DNA of 64,000 bases from Notospermus geniculatus. Taxonomy: Eukaryota > Nemertea > Pilidiophora > Heteronemertea > Lineidae. The position numbers and the translations under genes were made by a program. This document shows positions 51,601 through 61,972 of the stretch, piece after piece. The notes beneath the pieces were generated by a model. It was not told the origin of the DNA, ran no database searches, and saw only the letters and a list, made by a program, of their open reading frames with translations. The DNA lies in NCBI GenBank assembly GCA_002633025.1, contig NMRB01000099.1:357145-421144 (forward strand), written 5' to 3'. How positions within the stretch are numbered: the first letter of the stretch is position 1; the number at the start of each line of letters is the position of its first letter.

Positions 51601-54600
51601 GACATATCCACTGTCATAATGAGGGGAAAATGACTCAAACAGATCTCATGAAATCATACTGAGAGGCAAGCATCAAAGAGCAAAGCTAAACCTTCATCTT
51701 GTAATCAATTTTTTGAATCTACGCCAGAATCATTGTTAACTTGATCCGAGAACAAAGACTTTGATTTTTGTTAAGCCTTCTGATGTCATAATCTGAGAAC
51801 TTTGATGAGATGGGTTCAATGATTTGTAAGCCCTCTTGTTCCATCAGGGGTCCGGACTCTCACCGAGTCCGCCTGCAAGAATTAAAGCCCAGAGTCTGAA
51901 TCAGAACAAAAGGGGTTAAAAGGCGGAATTTCAGGAGCCAGCACCGAATAATTGTCCACCAATTCATGGCAACCTGCCCGCAGGACAAGGGTAGTAATGA
52001 GACAGACCCTTGCTAAATTTAGCCACACCTACCCGGGAATTATCTATTGCATAACGTACCCGAGGCAACGGATGGAGAAGAGGAGTATGATAAGAGGGCC
52101 AAGCTAGAGATGCCGCTCATACTGCCTCGAGTTGTAAACCCACGGAACACTTTGAACTCAAAATCCCGACCTCCTCTCAGATAACCAAATTAGACCCATG
52201 GACCTTTATCTCACTGCGTTGCTTTTTTGCCAAATTTCACGCTGAAGTGATCATTACTGCAAGCGGATAACACGATTGGCATGGAACTTTGAATAAGATG
52301 AAATGAAACCGTTCGCAGTTCAGACACAGATAATGTAATCAGAGCAACAAATGTCTTCAAAGGTTTTTTCTTTATGCTTGGATGGGAAGTTTAGAAACGA
52401 GGTGTCTTTTAAGAAACTTTTAGTTGTGTTGATATCCTTAACCCTTTCTGGTCTGTGGCTGTTAGAAGTGATTTTGATTTGCCATCTCCCAAAAAATACC
52501 AGAAATCACAACAATATCTAGGCCTATCAAAGGAAAGCAGTCTTTTTGACCAAATTAGACACAGAGCCGCAACATTCTTTCTGAAATACGGGAAATCATG
52601 AAAATATTGGACTCATGGAAATATTTGCATTCCCCCCCCCCCCACACNTATTTGCATTTCCCCCCCCCCCCCACACACATTTCTGTGGGCCTAGCCCTCG
52701 ATTCACAAATTGCAATCGCAAAGCTTGTTTTTATCACCAGGGCTCTCCCATTGGAACCACTCTTCTTCTTTCTTTCTAGTTTGACAGGACTTCCTCACAA
52801 AGCCTATGGAAAAGGACCACAAAAACAAATTCCATTCCGAGTCAAGTATACCAGAAGGTTCAGTACATTTTGTGTGCAGTCTGCCTCTTATCCATGTAAC
52901 TTTCTGTCAACATGGTAAGAGCTCATTTTTCAGCAGTCAAAAAAGGCACAATTTACTACTTAGGCAAATAGGTGTGATCGACATCAAAGGTAAAGGCCTG
53001 TCTACACGATCATACATTTGTTCAAAACATCATCATACATTTGTATGATGATGTTCATGAACAGATATTTGATTGTGTAGGCGGTTTTCCCAACAAACTT
53101 GAACAGCAACCAACATGTATGATGATGTTCAAATTTGTGTGATGATGTTCAGAACAAAATGTATGATCGTGTGGACTGTTTTCCCAACAAACCTGAACAT
53201 GTATGATGATGTTCAAATTTTTAGCTGCATGTTTCATCTTGCCAATGCAAAACATCCCAAAAAAAATGTGTGATGATGTTCATGGACAAATGTATGATCG
53301 TGTGGACGGTTTTCCCAACAAACTTGAACAGCATCCAACATTATCCTTTCTCCATCATACTTCATCATACAAAGTCCATGAATGTTGGACTGTAGATCGA
53401 AATCCACAACAAACTTGAACATCATCATGCAAGTGTATGATGCTGTTTTGAACAATGTATGATGATGTTCAAAATTTTAGCTGCATTGTCACAAGACAGA
53501 AATCGACACACAAGCTTGGACATCATCATACAAATGTTTGATGATGTTTTGAACAAATGTATGACCGTGTAGACGAGCCTTAACACTGTGTAGTACACAA
53601 GAAACATTACAAACAAACAGTTCAACACAAGTTCAAGATGACCACTTGAAATATTGGTGTATTTTGTTAATCCCACTTCAGTTTTCAATGAGTACAATGG
53701 CTAGAAAAAAAGTAAAACTTCTAACAAAGCTCGTCAAAAGTTTTTTATTCCAAGCTGTTGCATAATTTTATTCTTGAGGGTTGAATAGCCAGCTGTTTGA
53801 TCTTTATACCATTGGCAGTTTTTGGAAACCCTCACCCACATTGGAACGAGGAGGAGTAGCCTACAAATTAATAGTCTGAATATGCAGGCGGGTCTTCTGA
53901 ACATGGGATGGTGCGCTAATGAGAACAGCTCCTTAGTATTGTTGATGTGGGCTGTTCTGATTAATCACCTCACCCCATTGGAAGAGCAATGACTGACTTA
54001 CCTTGAGTGAGATTTCTCCCTGGATTGAAAGCACCATGGGGTACATTTCGAGGTACTAAGTCGCACGTTGTCAACCGTGACACTTTACAATGGTACTGGT
54101 TCTCAGACCTGGAAAGAACAGAAATAGGTTCAAATGACAAGACAGTTTTCATACAGAAAATCTCATAGTTGGGTGGTAATGCTGCCTCCACCAGTGAAAG
54201 GCAGTTTCGCCATTGATGACCAGCAGGAATATGGTTGATTGAAGCAATAGCTCTATCTTGTACTACCAAGTACACTGGAGCATGAAGTACAGCTGTTCCT
54301 TCAAGCAACCCCACTCCCTCTGTTCATCAAAGGAGCTTACGGCTCTTTACCGCTTTCATCTTCAGTGGTGGTACAGAAGCTCCGTGCCGCCCTGTGCCAC
54401 CCAGTTCGACAGAACCCTGCACATTGCTGAACAAACCTCCACATTAAATAACACAATGAATATTTGATCAAAAGCAGATGAGCACAAAATACGATCTAAA
54501 AAATTTGGAATTTCGAGACAACCCCTGCAGGAACAGATTCGCACATGAACTTGATAAAAACGTGGCCTATTTCGCCTATCGGGGCAAAAACAACTATCAA

Positions 54601-57320
54601 AACATCTCTCTGTGTTGTTATCTATCTGAAATAAACTGCCTGTGGGTCTAGTTCATCCCGAGATACTGTGAACAGGCACGCTTTAATGCAACACCCACAG
54701 ATACAAAGGCAAAATGAACGAACAATAGCCCATGTCGATTTTTAAAACCAAGAACGATGTGTACGCTCACGGTACATTTAGGTTTAGATATTTCATTTTC
54801 AATCGTGGCTTTGAACTAATCGGTAATGAAAGACTATCCATATGCTTCAATGAGTGAATGCAAGTTATTTTCATGTTTTTAAAACTGCTAGTATACACTA
54901 TAAGCACATATAATGTATTGTAATGTATTGTTCTGAATAGTTCATTGAAGTAGAACGGATATGAATGGACTGATTTTATCAAAAGACATCAGATCTATCA
55001 TTTCGATCTCTTGGGATTCCATTTCTTCTCCAGTGAGGCACCATCACCACTATGATCAGTGGGGTTACGGTCGATTGACATAATGGCACTCTAGTCTATT
55101 ATCAAGTACATTGAAACATAGAGTATGGCTGTTCCTTCAACTGACCTCATTCCCACCGGTTCTGAGTGTAGATACTGCCTACTGATGGATGACAGTGCAA
55201 CTCCAACAACAGACATCAATCCCCAAACATGAATTATTCAACAACGCTCGCTCGCGATAACCTATGTGTTGCGTTCAAAGACCCATCATCCGATACCCCG
55301 AATTTTATCAACGCTATCGATGTCGCTCTGATAAGACGGTTGGAGAACACTCCAAGAATGAGAAAGCAACAGATTTTTCCCGTCGCTGAAGACGTTCTAT
55401 GGAAGGAAATGAATCATCGAAAACTGTAGAAGATATGATTACATAACACAAGCCTCTTTGACACCTTTTTCATCCCCGGCTTACGCTTTTTACAAACACA
55501 ACCTTTGATCTGAAGTCAAAGACTTGGAGAACGAATGCATAATCCACAGTATTCATATCTACGATTTCTGTCCCTTTTTCCCATCATCCCATTTTGGTGA
55601 GATTCTGTCGTCAACTTGCGCGTTCACTCAGAGGATGTGGCATCAAAGGACAGTTTTTTTAGTTTGTTAACTTTTCAGGGTTCCTTCATATATGTTGCAG
55701 ATAAACCAAGCAGTGAATCACTCATGACACCGAATTACACCCTTGGGCAAGGCACTTACACTTAAAAGTACTCATACGCAAGTATACGTTCCAATGACAG
55801 GAATGAGCAAGAATTGAACCCGAGACCTCTGATATTGTTACATGTCTGAGAAGAGCCACCATACTTCTGAACCAACCAACTTTTCAAAGACACCACACTT
55901 GTCAGTTTATACTTTCAACAGAGAATGCCCTGCAAATAAGTGGCTCTCCAGATTAGAAAATGCAGGGCAAGGTGGTGAGGGGCTGAAGATACCCGTGCTC
56001 CAACAAGTACCACAAGTGGGCCATCAAGGAGAGAAAAACACTCCACAACCCTCCTTCACCACTGTTTATTCTTCTCACACTTGTCAAGTGAATGTACAAA
56101 ACACGACAAGAACAAATGAACGACTTTCCATGCTAATTCTCCATCGCAACATCTGTTGTGTTTCGTTGGGGACAATTTGTATTATTTTGGGACAAAACTA
56201 GGCAAACCTTTCCTTTCTGTTTCCGATTCATGGTCCATTCAAGGTCGGATGATTCCGCTTTCATCTCATTTCAAATGCAGTCAAGCAGAACATTGTTTGT
56301 GACATAAGGATACAATGATGGGACAAAGGAGATGGATAGGGACAGGAACGAGACACAAATCATTGTTTTATGATGATAAATGGTGAAAATAGGGGTTAAA
56401 AGGGCTAAAGGGATCAAAGTGGGAGAGGGTCCAGGAGGGAGTTGAAACACCGATCCAGTCAGAAATAGACTGAACTCTTGACCAAATTATGGGAAAACAT
56501 AAAAATTGCCGTCGGCAATAAAATTCACGGCGCTGTGAACAGAACGCTCTCAAAGCTTCGTAGAAGATCAATGCGCTGACAGGAAATCTCTAGATCAAAG
56601 GCTGGCACAACTATAACCGTATTATTTCACGTCGTACCAACGGCAACTTGTACATCGTAATTACCAGAGTTCTCGTTTATCAAATGGCTGTTTCAGAGAT
56701 ATCAAATTACGTGAAAAAAGCCGGGATAATGGCTGCTTCTTTTAATCTTCATCAGACGATTATCCACTCGAAAGCTTCGCCAGAATTCGGCAGTGTAAAC
56801 GGCCAATCATAATCCATGATAAAGGGGATGTGAATTAATTTGCCTAAGATCGGGGAAAAAACACGTCTTTGTGTTTGGAGGGGAAACAATCATAGGGTTT
56901 TGAAAATCTTTGAAGTGAGTCTACAGTGTATGCGAGGAAATAGAGTATGAGAGTTGGATTGATAGACAATGGTCAATGAATTGGAGGTTAAGTGAGTGCA
57001 TATTCACTGGTACAGTGGAACCTCCCTTAGCAGACACCTCTACCAGGAAACCTCTCTATTAAGGACACCAATCAAAATGGGCTCACTCACTATAATGATT
57101 ATACTTACTTGAGGTCCACATCAAGAAGATTGCAACAGTCAAACTTCTGAACGATGGGCACCTTGGCATGGAACCGATAGAGGTTCTCCACAGTCTGTTT
57201 ATTACTTTGGAGCACCCGCAGATATTGGTGGAACTTGGTTTCTATTCTTTTGGTTAACTCTAAAAGCTGATTCTCTTCACTGGCAGTTCGTTCTAAGAAT
57301 GGTAGAGAGTCGAATATACC
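40810..57320 (-). CDS. cachd1: CACHD1 ortholog (VWFA and cache domain-containing protein 1), 22 exons, lacks first exon
   Basis: Coding exons in gene order: 57320-57109, 54108-54002, 48717-48576, 48229-48085, 47878-47743, 47493-47407, 47050-47021, 46164-46027, 45913-45813, 45556-45424, 45272-45123, 44918-44607, 44391-44302, 44123-43883, 43687-43493, 43236-43114, 42936-42738, 42610-42458, 42272-42040, 41871-41726, 41580-41350, 41228-40810 (stop at 40812-40810). Each junction is GT-AG and phase-compatible; the total is 3723 nt, giving 1240 residues against about 1,270 in vertebrates. Order: N-terminal region, VWA (about 165-360), two Cache modules, Cys-rich juxtamembrane region, TM helix (about 1040-1061), cytoplasmic tail of about 180 residues. 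Vertebrate CACHD1 is an alpha2delta-like surface protein reported to modulate CaV3 and CaV2 channels and to bind Frizzled/LRP6. The signal-peptide exon was not found. Confidence 0.97.
42738..45556 (-). CDS. cachd1: cachd1 exons encoding the two Cache modules
   Basis: Exons 45556-45424, 45272-45123 and 44918-44607 hold the first module: [39 protein letters not shown]. Exons 44391-44302, 44123-43883, 43687-43493, 43236-43114 and 42936-42738 hold the second: [74 protein letters not shown]. The repeated pattern of GIDxxL followed by a DGY.MHP-type strand turn is the double-Cache signature also found in alpha2delta proteins and bacterial chemoreceptors. Confidence 0.95.
45813..48717 (-). CDS. cachd1: cachd1 exons encoding the VWA region
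   Basis: Seven exons. The first (48717-48576) has [13 protein letters not shown] and FPAH-like YPAHNF, conserved in the family. The second (48229-48085) carries the metal-ion site segment [15 protein letters not shown]. Here the usual DxSxS reads D-H-G-N-S, as also in vertebrate CACHD1 (D-H-G-A-S), so divalent-metal binding may be weakened. The remaining exons cover [19 protein letters not shown], a 30-nt microexon (47050-47021), and [18 protein letters not shown] up to [13 protein letters not shown]. Confidence 0.93.
46264..46523 (+). repeat. tRNA-derived SINE, family 1 (well-preserved copy)
   Basis: The head GGGGAGCGCGGTGGCATAAT holds an A-box-like element and GGTTCGATCCC (46319-46329) is an intact B-box. 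The body ends GAAGCGCTATATAAGAACTC followed by an ATT-repeat tail. It lies in a cachd1 intron, opposite to the gene. A diverged copy is at 15943. Confidence 0.85.
47021..47050 (-). CDS. cachd1: cachd1 30-nt microexon
   Basis: Between acceptor AAACAG and donor GTGAGC lie 30 bases encoding about [10 protein letters not shown]. It enters and leaves in the same phase, so skipping it keeps the frame. Without it the neighbouring exons still join correctly (G plus AT gives Asp). It may be an alternatively spliced insert in the VWA region. Confidence 0.7.
47560..47705 (-). repeat. SINE-like fragment with B-box, minus strand
   Basis: On the minus strand GGACTCGAGCCCCAGAGGCC is followed by GGGTTTGAATCCTG, a B-box context. 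The word ACTCGA followed by G.AG.GG is shared with the repeats at 10205 and 11417. It lies in a cachd1 intron. Confidence 0.45.
48836..48945 (+). repeat. GGT-rich simple repeat
   Basis: Runs of GGTGGTGGTGG at about 48839-48865 and 48920-48940, in the large cachd1 intron next to exon 48717-48576. Confidence 0.7.
50045..50220. mobile_element. MITE with CAGGSGCGGATCCA ends, 176 bp
   Basis: The left end CAGGCGCGGATCCAAGGGGG and right end CCCCCT...GAATCCGCCCCTG are inverted repeats. GCAGG flanks it on both sides, a probable 5-bp target-site duplication. A partial relative is at 23581. It sits in the large cachd1 intron. A hAT-type origin is an inference. Confidence 0.65.
51163..51500 (+). repeat. 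Minisatellite, 31-bp unit, about 10 copies
   Basis: The core unit is CACATTTATCTTGGCACCAA then TTCCTTCTCTC. Three central copies are nearly identical and outer copies are more diverged, with shorter units at both ends. All three plus-strand frames stay open because of the repeat. It lies in the large cachd1 intron. Confidence 0.9.
52630..52682. repeat. Duplicated TATTTGCAT plus C-run
   Basis: ATTTGCATT followed by about 13 C and CACAC occurs twice in a row, with one N between. The copy number and the length of the C-runs are doubtful. Confidence 0.6.
52994..53580. mobile_element. Large foldback element with internal repeats, 587 bp
   Basis: The left end AGGCCTGTCTACACGATCAT followed by ACATTTGTTCAAAACATCAT is the inverted repeat of the right end, which closes GACCGTGTAGACGAGCCT. 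A perfect TAA direct repeat flanks it (52991-52993 and 53581-53583). Inside, TGTATGATGATGTTCA occurs many times in both directions, and a longer unit (GTGTGGACGGTTTTCCCAAC) is repeated three to four times. No protein is encoded. The structure is that of an arm-expanded Harbinger-like foldback element in a cachd1 intron. Confidence 0.8.
54002..54108 (-). CDS. cachd1: cachd1 exon 2 of those seen
   Basis: It encodes [20 protein letters not shown] and then FNPGRNLTQ, with one N-glycosylation sequon (NLT). It is followed by a 5.3-kb intron that holds the large foldback element at 52994-53580 and the minisatellite at 51163-51500. Phases: enters with one base, leaves with one. Confidence 0.88.
54221..54322. 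mobile_element. CAGTGGG foldback MITE, copy 3
   Basis: GGTTGATTGAAGCAATAGCT pairs with AGCTGTTCCTTCAAGCAACC, with a few mismatches. The centre TTGTACTACCAAGTACA is palindromic. It lies in a cachd1 intron. Confidence 0.6.
55057..55158. mobile_element. CAGTGGG foldback MITE, copy 4
   Basis: It begins CAGTGGGGTTACGGTCGATT and ends AACTGACCTCATTCCCACCG. The right arm (GGCTGTTCCTTCAACTGACC) is close to that of copy 3. It lies in a cachd1 intron. Confidence 0.6.
55690..55850 (-). repeat. SINE-like fragment
   Basis: GAATTGAACCCGAGACCTCT (a reversed B-box context) near 55813 and CTTGGGCAAGGCACTTACAC near 55742 are both common in marine-animal SINEs. Ends are not defined. Confidence 0.4.
57012..57075. 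repeat. Mariner-like terminal repeat fragment
   Basis: ACAGTGGAACCTCCCTTAGC and the following AACCTCTCTATTAAGGACAC resemble the ends of Tc1/mariner-derived MITEs widespread in invertebrates. A weaker match (GAGTGGAACCTCTAAATTA) lies near 42990. Confidence 0.4.
57109..57320 (-). CDS. cachd1: cachd1 exon: N-terminal region, first exon seen
   Basis: It encodes 70 residues beginning [18 protein letters not shown], with a helical [20 protein letters not shown] segment as in the alpha2delta N-terminus, then [12 protein letters not shown]. The acceptor TTTCAG lies just upstream, so this is an internal exon in phase 0. A coding exon with start codon and signal peptide must lie further upstream. The next intron is 3.0 kb. 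Confidence 0.9.
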
Positions 57321-58260
57321 CTGAAACGAGAAAAACGAAGGAGTTTGTCATTATAATGTCAGAAAAGTTATGAAGAATAGAGCTGAAAATATGCCAAGAT
57401 GCGTTCAACAGGGGCAGATGGCAAAACATAACTTTGCCCCCCCCAAATCTGCCTCGGTTCAAATCCAATAAGGTACTAGGTAGAATCACCCCTCTTTGAA
57501 AGAGTCACCAAGTCATGAAATATCACGTGAACCAAAATACACAGAATTGTGACGCTTTTTTCACCACAGCCACGACCAATCATCTCATGGCACAGCAAGC
57601 ACACAGAACATGTCATCGACCACCAACAGAAGAAAAAATATTCTGAATAATTTTTCGTATTGATCCACATCAAACAGGCCGCCAATTTTCTTAAGGAAAT
57701 TTCGATATTGACGTACAAGTCAGCCATAGTGGGTAAACAAGACACACACTTAGGCAAATGAACCTTCATGACAGCCACGGAAATGGAAGCCTCCATATCA
57801 AAGGCCGGCTCCATTACCGAGGACGGCTTTCATAGACGAGGTGAATACGGGGCTTCTCGGCAGACCCCATTCAAACCAACAGAGTTATTTCTCGCATGCC
57901 ATTTACAGCCAGCGACTCATGCATAGCAAATGAGGTGTACACAATAAATGCCTCGCTGATGGATGGTGCATTTTTATGACGGAACTTTCAGTGTTGCACG
58001 GAGCTGGAGCCGCTATCTAGAGTGCAGCTGAACTGCATTGAATATTTGTTTAACTCTTTCACACTTCTTCAATTCTGTCTCAAGTAGAAGCAAGGAAATA
58101 TGCAAGAACCAGAAAATTATCACTTTCCATACGCTAAATGGCAAAAAATGAAAATTTCAAACATCATAATTTTTTTGGGAAATTTGCAATCTGACAATGG
58201 CCACATCACAGCAGAGTCGGCAAAATGCTGCTCATGCATAAAATTCCACCACTTGACATT

Positions 58261-58433
58261 GGCTGATATTCATAAAAGTTAAGCATGTGCTNGTCAAGCA
58301 CCTCAAGCAAATGCTATTTTTTATGAATATGATACTAAGTATAAGCACATGCTTCTGCTTAATTCTTGGTGAGATAGCAGATGCTAGCAAGCAGATGCTT
58401 CTAAGCACTTGCTAGTTTTTATGAATATCAGCC
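58261..58433. mobile_element. MITE with GGCTGATATTCATAAAA ends, 173 bp
   Basis: GGCTGATATTCATAAAA at the left and TTTTTATGAATATCAGCC at the right are inverted repeats. The interior repeats AAGCA/TGCTT words (AAGCATGTGCT, AGCACATGCTT, AGCAGATGCT), and one N lies at 58292. No coding capacity. Confidence 0.75.
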
Positions 58434-58797
58434 ATGATCTGCCAGTTAAAGTCCAAGGAGACCATCAATTATGCTTACGATCAGAACATGCGATATTCCA
58501 TGACTCAATTGAGACCGCCGATATTGAAAATGTACATCTAATGGATGGACCCTATTACCAAATGAAACCAAGGCTCGTCTCTGCGACTGATCGTGCAGCA
58601 TAATTCAAAATCTATAAACCATCACTGTGCGACACCCAAGTGCAGACCGATATCCGTTGGCTTCGAAACAGCGGCAGATCACCCCCAGCACACAACCAAA
58701 TGGACATCAAGCGCGCGGTGATTACCGCCATGGCAATAGCTGGTGTATCGATTTCATGCGCGTTGTTGTTTGTGTACTGTGAATGTAATGGGTAGGT

Positions 58798-58865
58798 GGC
58801 CAGATTGGCTTAGTGGTAGCATCTGCTATGTAGAGGGTTCAAAGTCTTGGTGAGATCCTGCCTTG
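58798..58865 (+). repeat. tRNA-like SINE head
   Basis: TGGCTTAGTGGTAGCATCTG matches a tRNA A-box region well, and GAGGGTTCAAAGTC is a diverged B-box. The anticodon-stem pairing is poor, so I do not call a functional tRNA. Confidence 0.45.
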
Positions 58866-59013
58866 CATGAAGTAATAAATATGTTGAATTTACCAACACT
58901 CATTGATTTGGACCACAATCACTTGAGTCCTTGATGGCATCTGTAGCAACAAACACAGGCCTATTCCATCTTTGGACTTTCAAGTACCCGGGTTCTCCAC
59001 CATGTGCGGTGTG

Positions 59014-59059
59014 CTGTGTGTGTGTGTGTGTGNNNNNNNNNNNNNGGGGGGGGGGGGGT
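59014..59059. repeat. TG microsatellite, 13-N gap and G-run
   Basis: (TG)n is followed by 13 N (59033-59045) and about 14 G. The true length is unknown. Confidence 0.9.
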
Positions 59060-59817
59060 TATGTTCACCTGAGTTTCATCTCTGATTCTTGCCTCTGGCA
59101 TAAATGAAATTGCAACCAACCAAGGGGCGATCTCCTTGAACAAAAGAGTAACTCAGGCAGGTCCATTTAAGTAGGTTGTTGCCCTACCTTCATTCTGGGC
59201 ATAACTATTTATTTCCTGAAACATAAAACCAATTATTCACTCTTGAACAGACCCTAAAGTCATGCCGAAATTGTCAGAATGTCCTGCAGGAAATCCCCAC
59301 CAAACAATGGCAATAAAGTTGTAAAATTCGGCTTTTGTGCTGACATGTCCATACCTTACACTACAATCCGTTTCAAAACATGTTTACCAGAACTATCAGC
59401 ATGCTGTACACCAAACTAAACGTGAATGTACAGGGGTAAATCAACTGAGACTCATTCCGCTAGATCACCCAAATAGGGTTATTTTCAGTCTCATTCTGTA
59501 CCGCAACCAGCAGCTGAACTTGGCCATTCTCGGGGACAGAGAACTCCATTGTGTTGATGAATGATGAGGATTTCTAGCATTCAGATCATTTTCACATTAC
59601 TTTTCTAACCATTCTTCATGTTCAGCCAGTTGTCAGACCAGGTCTAATCAATGGGCTCCTAAACCATCACTGTCTGTAGCCCAAGGCCCAGGTGTTACGC
59701 CCAACGTCCCAGCATACCTTTATTGGGAAACCCTACTGGGGATGGACAGAAAATGTAGGCTGTTGAGAAATTGTCAGTTTTGTGCAGGAAGCACCAGTTT
59801 CTGGAAGGACAAAGTAA

Positions 59818-60061
59818 AGCCTAGTTTATACTTCGACGCAAGACCATCGCCGGCGACCGACGCGCGATCTTGGGTTTGACGCCGACCCCGTCATGCGACT
59901 TGGTCGGCGTCCAATCGCAAGGCTGTAATTACTTGAGTCATTTCAGAACGGGTCGCCGTCGCTAAAGAACGCTGGACTATGAATCAATTCCGCAAAGTCG
60001 GCGTCCAAATTTGATCGCGCATCGGACGCTGATGGTCTTGCGTCGAAGTATAAACTAGGCT
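59818..60061 (-). mobile_element. Harbinger-like MITE, 244 bp, copy 2 (inverted)
   Basis: It is the reverse complement of the element at 31035-31278, has the same length and shows scattered substitutions. It is flanked by TAA on the left and TTA on the right, a TWA target with one change. The two copies lie on either side of all identified cachd1 exons. Confidence 0.8.
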
Positions 60062-60142
60062 TTATGCCATCATGCTACCCAAACACGGAAAAGAAGAGTA
60101 CACGCATACATCTACATGCACATTTTGGGCTGTCACTATGTA

Positions 60143-60260
60143 TCTCGTGGTGCAGTGGAAACGCTGGTGTCCATCACCTCTGAGATTTCAGGTTCAATCA
60201 TCTTCAATCATGTTATTCATATACAGCAGGAGGAAACCAGAGATCCTGGAGAAAATCTGC
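60143..60260 (+). repeat. tRNA-derived SINE-like repeat, family 2, copy 2
   Basis: CTCGTGGTGCAGTGGAAACG resembles the A-box region of the copy at 36265, and CAGGTTCAATCATC is a decayed B-box. It is followed by GGAGGAAACCAGAGATCCTG. Confidence 0.4.
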
Positions 60261-61394
60261 CACAGAGAGACGCCTTCTCCATGCTCTCTATCAAATGACG
60301 AGCAGGTCTGATTTGGGAACGAACCGGGAACCTCAGACTGTCAGAGTCAGATGCCTGACAAGAAGGTTTCCGTTGCTTCACTATGTATCTTTCATGATCC
60401 AAACCCACATCGAGAACCACAAAAGGACTGATCAGTCATTGAAAAAATGCCTTCCACTCCACAAGCAAACATCTGCAGTAACATCACCAGGTTTTTCTCT
60501 TCGGGCAAAAACAGTTGGAGTTTTTAGCAGCATCGCTAACTTCAGAAACCGATAGATGTATACCGACATCACGACTGGCTTACATCAAACAGTTGAAAAA
60601 ATTGCTGAGACTTGGTTGAGTCGGAGGATGAAAGAGACACCTAAAGGCACGTGTGTGGCTTCAATATATCATGGTTTCAAGCTGTAAGCAATGGTTATCA
60701 GGTTTACCGGTAAACATGCCTAGGGTACAAACTGGAGACAGACAGACTGCCAATCACTGGAGGAGAAACGGGCAAGCGGCTTGGCGGGGAGGTAGTCCGA
60801 GACTGCATAACATCACCCTTATCGTGTTTACGATGATGGATGAGGAGAGGGTGGAGGCGTTTCCACCAACAGGAAGTTTCTCATGCTACACAAGGATGAG
60901 GGGAAACAAGGGAACATCCTCTAGTATGTCAGAGAACAGACAGCGACACGGCTTCTTTTAAAGTCGACAGACTTTTTTTTAGTACGTCCGACAACAGGGA
61001 CACAGCTTCTAACTTGCCAGACAGCAGACAGAAAGACAGTCTATGGCACCCCTCAATAAACACACTAAATTTTATGACCATAGCATCCGATCATTAGGCT
61101 GCTACCAAAATAGCAGCCCTAAAATGTGGAGTCTAATCGCCAACTGCATTACGGCACGGATCACTACCCAACTGACTTCACATTCTGACTTCACAATTCA
61201 TTTATGGCACAGCTTTTTCAAAAGACCTCCATGTTTCTTGTGTCAGATTATACCTCGTTTGATCCCGTGCCATAAATCATGCCATTTTATGAATCATTCA
61301 CTTTGACAGCAATCAAAGATGGATGGAGAGCGCCTATCTCTGATGTTCCGAAAGTTCTCACACCAATGGGTCGTGTATCCTCAACAGAATGTGG

Positions 61395-61500
61395 GGCAGT
61401 CAGAGTGGTGCAGTGGTGAAAACACCAGCGCCTGTCACTGAGGTTCGGGGTTTGTTCCCCGGTCCCACCAGCTCTTCATGCAGTAGTACGGGTGACTCAC
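61395..61500 (+). repeat. tRNA-derived SINE-like repeat, family 2, copy 3
   Basis: CAGAGTGGTGCAGTGGTGAA with ACACCAGCG matches copies 1 and 2, and the B-box-like GGGGTTTGTTCCCCGG (61447-61462) is the best preserved of the three, though it has TG for the usual CG/GA. Confidence 0.5.
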
Positions 61501-61972
61501 TTTACCATCACAATAATTATCTTTGGACTAGAATTTTAGAGCTCCAAGTCCTGCACATAGCTTGAACAAGGCCTACATTTACACTTCCTCCATTTAAATA
61601 AATATACAGGACAAATATGATTTACCAGGCAAATGCCCATAGGTCTTGGAATGTCCAGAACTCAATGTTCAGGATAAAGGTAAAATGAGAGCGGGTGAGG
61701 TGAGTGTGCCATAGACCACTGGGAAGCACAGAAGGAGTATTGATCACAGAGGTTAGCGCCCATTATCGGCCAAAGGGGCAGTGAGTGCATTGTATTGTGT
61801 TAGACAATGTTGATGACAAACGACAATGATCTGTTCATGTCATCACATCTTGTGTTGGTTCTCGAAGAAAGGAGCAAGGACGAGTGGTACGAGGACAAAA
61901 TGCAACGGTGCTGAATGCTGTGAAAGGCTACGAGATGGGTCAAGAATGCATTTCAATACAGCTATGGTATTA

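Noticed and set aside
52994-53580. CRISPR-like array of short repeats
   Set aside because: Repeats are in both orientations, spacers are not unique or regular, the flanks are a TAA duplication with inverted ends, and the genome is eukaryotic.
55229-55429. 66-codon plus-strand frame ([13 protein letters not shown])
   Set aside because: It lies in a cachd1 intron on the opposite strand, with no recognised homology or splice context.
58798-58865. Functional tRNA gene
   Set aside because: The A-box is good but the B-box is altered and the arms do not pair well; it is better explained as a SINE head.
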